Assembly (NCBI GenBank): GCA_903920485.1
Contig: CAIXMG010000040.1
Coordinates: forward strand, 1 to 14,430
Source of the DNA: an uncultured bacterium
GTDB taxonomy: Bacteria > Patescibacteriota > Minisyncoccia > Phycocordibacterales > UBA1006
Direction of reading: 5' to 3'
Length of the DNA stretch: 14,430 bases
Below, piece after piece: positions 12,547-14,430 of the stretch. The notes under the pieces were generated by a model, which did not search any database, was not told the origin of the DNA, and saw only the letters and a program-made list of their open reading frames with translations. Numbering within the stretch: the stretch's first letter is position 1; every line of letters starts with the position of its first letter. A program made the translations under genes and the position numbers.

Positions 12547-13524
12547 TTAGTTTATGAATCCAAAGAAGTTGCTTCGTGACCCCCGAGTCGCCGATTTCAA
12601 ATAGTCTGTGAGTCCCTCGTCGTCTACAAAGATAAGCCCCTCTCGTTCCATGGGATCAATGATTGCAAAATGCTCCGGCTTGCCGTCTGGAAGATACTTG
12701 ATGCTCCAAGAATGCCCGCCCGTTCCAACCGTACAAATCCCATTCGAAGAACTAACGGTCTTTTCAATCACATCCAATAGATTCAACTCCAACTCGTTAC
12801 TGCCAAGGGTACCATCTATCATCATGTAATCTTGACCTACTATTTCTGTTGCAGGACGGGTGCCAAGCCTGTTGTAAAAAAGGTAAAAAGCATCTCTCTG
12901 CTCAATGGGTGCATCGGGGTTAAGAATATCAGTGGCATCTTCATGTCTTTCTCTTTTCAGCCTTACTGCCAGATCGCGAGCCTCCTTAATGGTAAGAGGA
13001 ATATTTCCATTTTCTGACTGAACCGAACAGGTATTAATAAGGTTGGCAAGTACGCAGTCACCTCCTCGCGTCTGATAGACAAGTTCAATATCCCTGCCGT
13101 TTTCACCCATTTCAAAATGATGAGTTCTTATCTTGTGGACATGGCTATCACGATCCAGAGTTGCAAGAAAATCTCCACCTCTTTCACTTACCTGATCAAG
13201 ATACCGGTCATAGACAGCCTCTCCTTCACGGTTCTCTTCGAGGCTTTTGAGCAATTCGGGATCAGTAGGAACAAGGTCAAAGTTGTGACTCTGCGTTTGT
13301 TCGTTAAAGTTAATCTTCGATTTTACCAATACGTCTCGCGTTCCGTCAGGATAAGAAAAGCCGAGATCAATGTGATGATTATCTGACTGACCAAAGTAAA
13401 AATTGAACTCCTCTCCTCCGAGCTGGACACCGCCCAAACGTTCCCATGCTGAAAACCTACCTTTTGGAATTTCAATAGGGGCGGCTGTTTTTGATTGGTT
13501 GAGAAAACTTGAATCTCCTGGCAT
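12547..13524 (-). CDS. Putative papain-fold (C39-like) cysteine peptidase
   Basis: This 325-residue protein has no signal peptide or membrane helix. Residues 151-162 read QTRGGDCVLANL. Gln151 lies six residues before Cys157, the spacing of the oxyanion-hole Gln and catalytic Cys in papain and C39 peptidases (Q-x4-D-C). Further on come GGHSWSIKYL (269-278) and HFAIIDPMEREG (285-296), which fit the catalytic His271 and Asp290 followed by the usual IDP turn. I therefore infer a C39-like cysteine peptidase or an inactive relative; this rests on motif spacing only. The N-terminal 140 residues are beta-rich and unrecognised (GGEEFNFYFGQSDNHHIDLG). A -10 box 7 nt before the ATG suggests a leaderless mRNA. 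rplB follows but has its own promoter, so the two are not clearly coupled. A substrate is not apparent. Confidence 0.7.
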   Translation of the reverse strand: MPGDSSFLNQSKTAAPIEIPKGRFSAWERLGGVQLGGEEFNFYFGQSDNHHIDLGFSYPDGTRDVLVKSKINFNEQTQSHNFDLVPTDPELLKSLEENREGEAVYDRYLDQVSERGGDFLATLDRDSHVHKIRTHHFEMGENGRDIELVYQTRGGDCVLANLINTCSVQSENGNIPLTIKEARDLAVRLKRERHEDATDILNPDAPIEQRDAFYLFYNRLGTRPATEIVGQDYMMIDGTLGSNELELNLLDVIEKTVSSSNGICTVGTGGHSWSIKYLPDGKPEHFAIIDPMEREGLIFVDDEGLTDYLKSATRGSRSNFFGFIN

Positions 13525-13531
13525 ATGAAGA

Positions 13532-13559
13532 AATGTAACATTTTTTACTAAATAAACAA
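13532..13559 (-). promoter_or_regulatory. Tentative promoter of the C39-like gene
   Basis: On the minus strand TTGTTT (13559-13554), 16 bp, TACATT (13537-13532) with a TGt extension. Only 7 nt separate the -10 from the ATG (13524), so the mRNA would be leaderless or nearly so. Confidence 0.4.
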
Positions 13560-13585
13560 AAACTAAAAAATGATTATTTGGGTGT

Positions 13586-13615
13586 TTGACCTACATACTC
13601 CCCCTCTGCTATATT
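13586..13615 (+). promoter_or_regulatory. Promoter of the second candidate RNA
   Basis: TTGACC (13586-13591), 18 bp, TATATT (13610-13615), preceded by TGc (13607-13609), an extended -10. Transcription would start near 13622. Confidence 0.6.
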
Positions 13616-13621
13616 CCACTT

Positions 13622-13758
13622 ATCCGCTCTGACCCCAGAAAGTCGCCCCAAGCTGGATTGCTTCGCAAGAAGTTAACATGAAGGGAGCCCCGTTTCGATC
13701 GGGGGTGGCGTCCTTCCAGAACGGTCTAAAGCATCTCCTTTTGCAAGGAGGTTTTTTA
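13622..13758 (+). ncRNA. Candidate structured RNA, about 137 nt, unknown class
   Basis: Between a good promoter and a strong terminator on the plus strand lies a stretch without a credible ORF, flanked by minus-strand genes. Pairings seen by eye are: an outer GACC (13631-13634) with GGTC (13723-13726); CTGG (13653-13656) with CCAG (13716-13719); a hairpin TTGC-ttc-GCAA (13658-13668); AAGG (13681-13684) with CCTT (13712-13715); and inside it CCCCG-tttcgat-CGGGG (13688-13704). CGCCCC (13644-13649) could alternatively pair with GGtGGCG (13704-13710), giving a possible switch or pseudoknot. It lacks the SRP GGAAG loop, tmRNA tag and RNase P cores. The class is unknown, and the fold is unsupported by covariation. 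Confidence 0.5.
13735..13757 (+). terminator. Intrinsic terminator of the second candidate RNA
   Basis: CTCCTT-ttgc-AAGGAG (13735-13750) is followed by G and six T (13752-13757) on the plus strand. No T run follows the stem on the minus strand, so it does not serve hicA. Confidence 0.85.
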
Positions 13759-13768
13759 GATATGAATT

Positions 13769-14014
13769 TTATTCCGTATAGAAGAACGGTTTCAAATCCT
13801 TTTCGGGAATAAACCTCTTCGCCTGATTGTATATTCCCTTAATCGTACCCTTTCGTGGAGTTTTATGGCGAGGAATAAGGAGCATTTGATCTCCTTGTGG
13901 CGTTTCCCTTATTAATTTCATATGACTTCCCCTTATACTGCGAAGTTCAAATCCAAGCGCACTAAAAAACTTGACCATCTGATCACCTGAAAGGATCCTT
14001 AATTTATTCGGCAT
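13769..14014 (-). CDS. hicA: HicA-family mRNA interferase toxin
   Basis: The 81-residue protein has the HicA double-stranded-RNA-binding-like fold: an N-terminal helix (GDQMVKFFSALGFEL, 10-24), RGSHMKL with the catalytic His31, and IPRHKTPRKGTIKGIYNQAK (47-66). HicA cleaves mRNA independently of the ribosome until bound by HicB. It starts 3 bp after the hicB stop, so both are translated from one mRNA with the antitoxin gene first, the reverse of the classical hicA-hicB order. Catalytic His is intact, so the toxin should be active. No Shine-Dalgarno is seen, so hicA expression may depend on hicB translation. Confidence 0.93.
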   Translation of the reverse strand: MPNKLRILSGDQMVKFFSALGFELRSIRGSHMKLIRETPQGDQMLLIPRHKTPRKGTIKGIYNQAKRFIPEKDLKPFFYTE

Positions 14015-14017
14015 ACG

Positions 14018-14245
14018 TTACGCAGGAAACGGTATTTTGAAATTCGCAGACAGCGAAACATCTGAAGACAAATCCTTGGATGAAAAATTTTCATCCTCCA
14101 AATACAAGGCAACTGCCTCCTGGATATTCTTTTTGAGGTGCTCAAAATCCTTCCCATCCGTGACGATGCCGTAATCTTTTCCCGAAGCCTGGGCAACATA
14201 ATGCCCATCTTCATACGTAATATCGAATATGATCTTCTGATTCAT
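14018..14245 (-). CDS. hicB: HicB-family antitoxin, short form
   Basis: From the ATG at 14245-14243 the protein has 75 residues; an ATG four codons upstream gives 79. The pattern IIFDITYEDGHYVAQASGKD followed by a helix KNIQEAVALYLEDE (about 40-53) is the partial RNase-H fold of HicB that covers the HicA active site. Many HicB proteins continue into a DNA-binding ribbon-helix-helix or helix-turn-helix domain for autoregulation. Here the protein ends with FKIPFPA soon after the core, so that domain is missing and regulation by HicB itself is doubtful. The pair probably forms a small stabilising toxin-antitoxin module in an accessory stretch. Confidence 0.88.
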   Translation of the reverse strand: MNQKIIFDITYEDGHYVAQASGKDYGIVTDGKDFEHLKKNIQEAVALYLEDENFSSKDLSSDVSLSANFKIPFPA

Positions 14246-14310
14246 GAAATACAGCATACAATAAATTCAAAATCTCCGCATTATTACTAATTCGACCCCA
14301 TAACCTGATC

Positions 14311-14430
14311 TTAATTCTCATCCTCACTCAGTGGAGAAAGTTCCACATTCAGCAAAAATGGCCTGTCCGTCGCTTCTGAACCGAGAAATTCATCTTCATC
14401 GCCGTCACGGTCATCATCATCGCATTTTGA
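14311..14430 (-). CDS. C-terminal end of an acidic protein (cut by window edge)
   Basis: An open frame enters from the right edge on the minus strand and stops at TAA (14313-14311), giving 39 residues. It is strongly acidic: KCDDDDRDGDEDEF, later LLNVELSPLSEDEN. DDDRDGDED fits the calcium-binding DxDxDGxxD loop of EF-hand, dockerin and thrombospondin type 3 repeats, but too little is visible to say more. It lies 65 bp upstream of hicB on the same strand. Confidence 0.5.
   Translation of the reverse strand, partial: SKCDDDDRDGDEDEFLGSEATDRPFLLNVELSPLSEDEN

Noticed and set aside
1..14430. CRISPR array, insertion sequence or prophage genes
   Set aside because: No regularly spaced direct repeats, transposase, integrase or phage structural protein can be seen.

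Overview
The window looks like a piece of a Patescibacteria (CPR) genome. The evidence is a broken-up ribosomal-protein operon in otherwise canonical gene order, an S3 amino terminus of the VHPYAHRL...DWKSRWF type, ribosomal genes without Shine-Dalgarno sequences, and many small single-anchor or unrecognised proteins. A finer placement (for example Peregrinibacteria-like) would be a guess. The standard bacterial code fits: TAA, TAG and one TGA act as stops, and no in-frame TGA occurs in the conserved proteins.

Layout, left to right. 1-404: start of a membrane-anchored protein (minus strand, cut by the window edge). 481-601: a promoter-structure-terminator unit that looks like a small RNA gene (plus). 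624-1724: a Fic AMP-transferase with a C-terminal winged helix (minus), with a 12-bp inverted repeat over its start. 1911-2836: rpsL-rpsG (minus). 3076-4164: a membrane-anchored phospholipase D family protein (plus), ending in a bidirectional terminator shared with two unrecognised helical genes (4190-5578, minus). 5685-8933: rpsS-rplV-rpsC-rplP-rpsQ-rplN-rplX-rplE (minus), with its own promoter and terminator and without rpmC (L29). 9230-11020: a secreted Cys-rich protein with an OmpA-like C-terminal domain (plus). 11102-11473: an unrecognised small protein (minus). 11541-12389: rplB as an apparently monocistronic unit with its own promoter, structured leader and terminator (minus). 12547-13524: a protein with a C39/papain-like Q-x5-C...H...D signature (minus). 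13586-13758: a second promoter-structure-terminator unit, probably an RNA gene (plus). 13769-14245: a hicB-hicA toxin-antitoxin pair (minus). 14311-14430: the C-terminus of an acidic protein (minus, cut by the edge).

How it fits together. The S10/spc ribosomal cluster has been divided into independently transcribed units (rplB; rpsS to rplE; rpsL-rpsG). Accessory genes, each with their own promoters, sit between them. Most promoters I could recognise are sigma70-like, TTGACN-(16-18)-TANNNT, often with a TGn extension. The ribosomal genes read so far use almost only CGA for arginine, unlike the neighbouring accessory genes. The two candidate RNA genes, the CGA preference, the missing rpmC and the C39-like protein are the most rewarding points to check.
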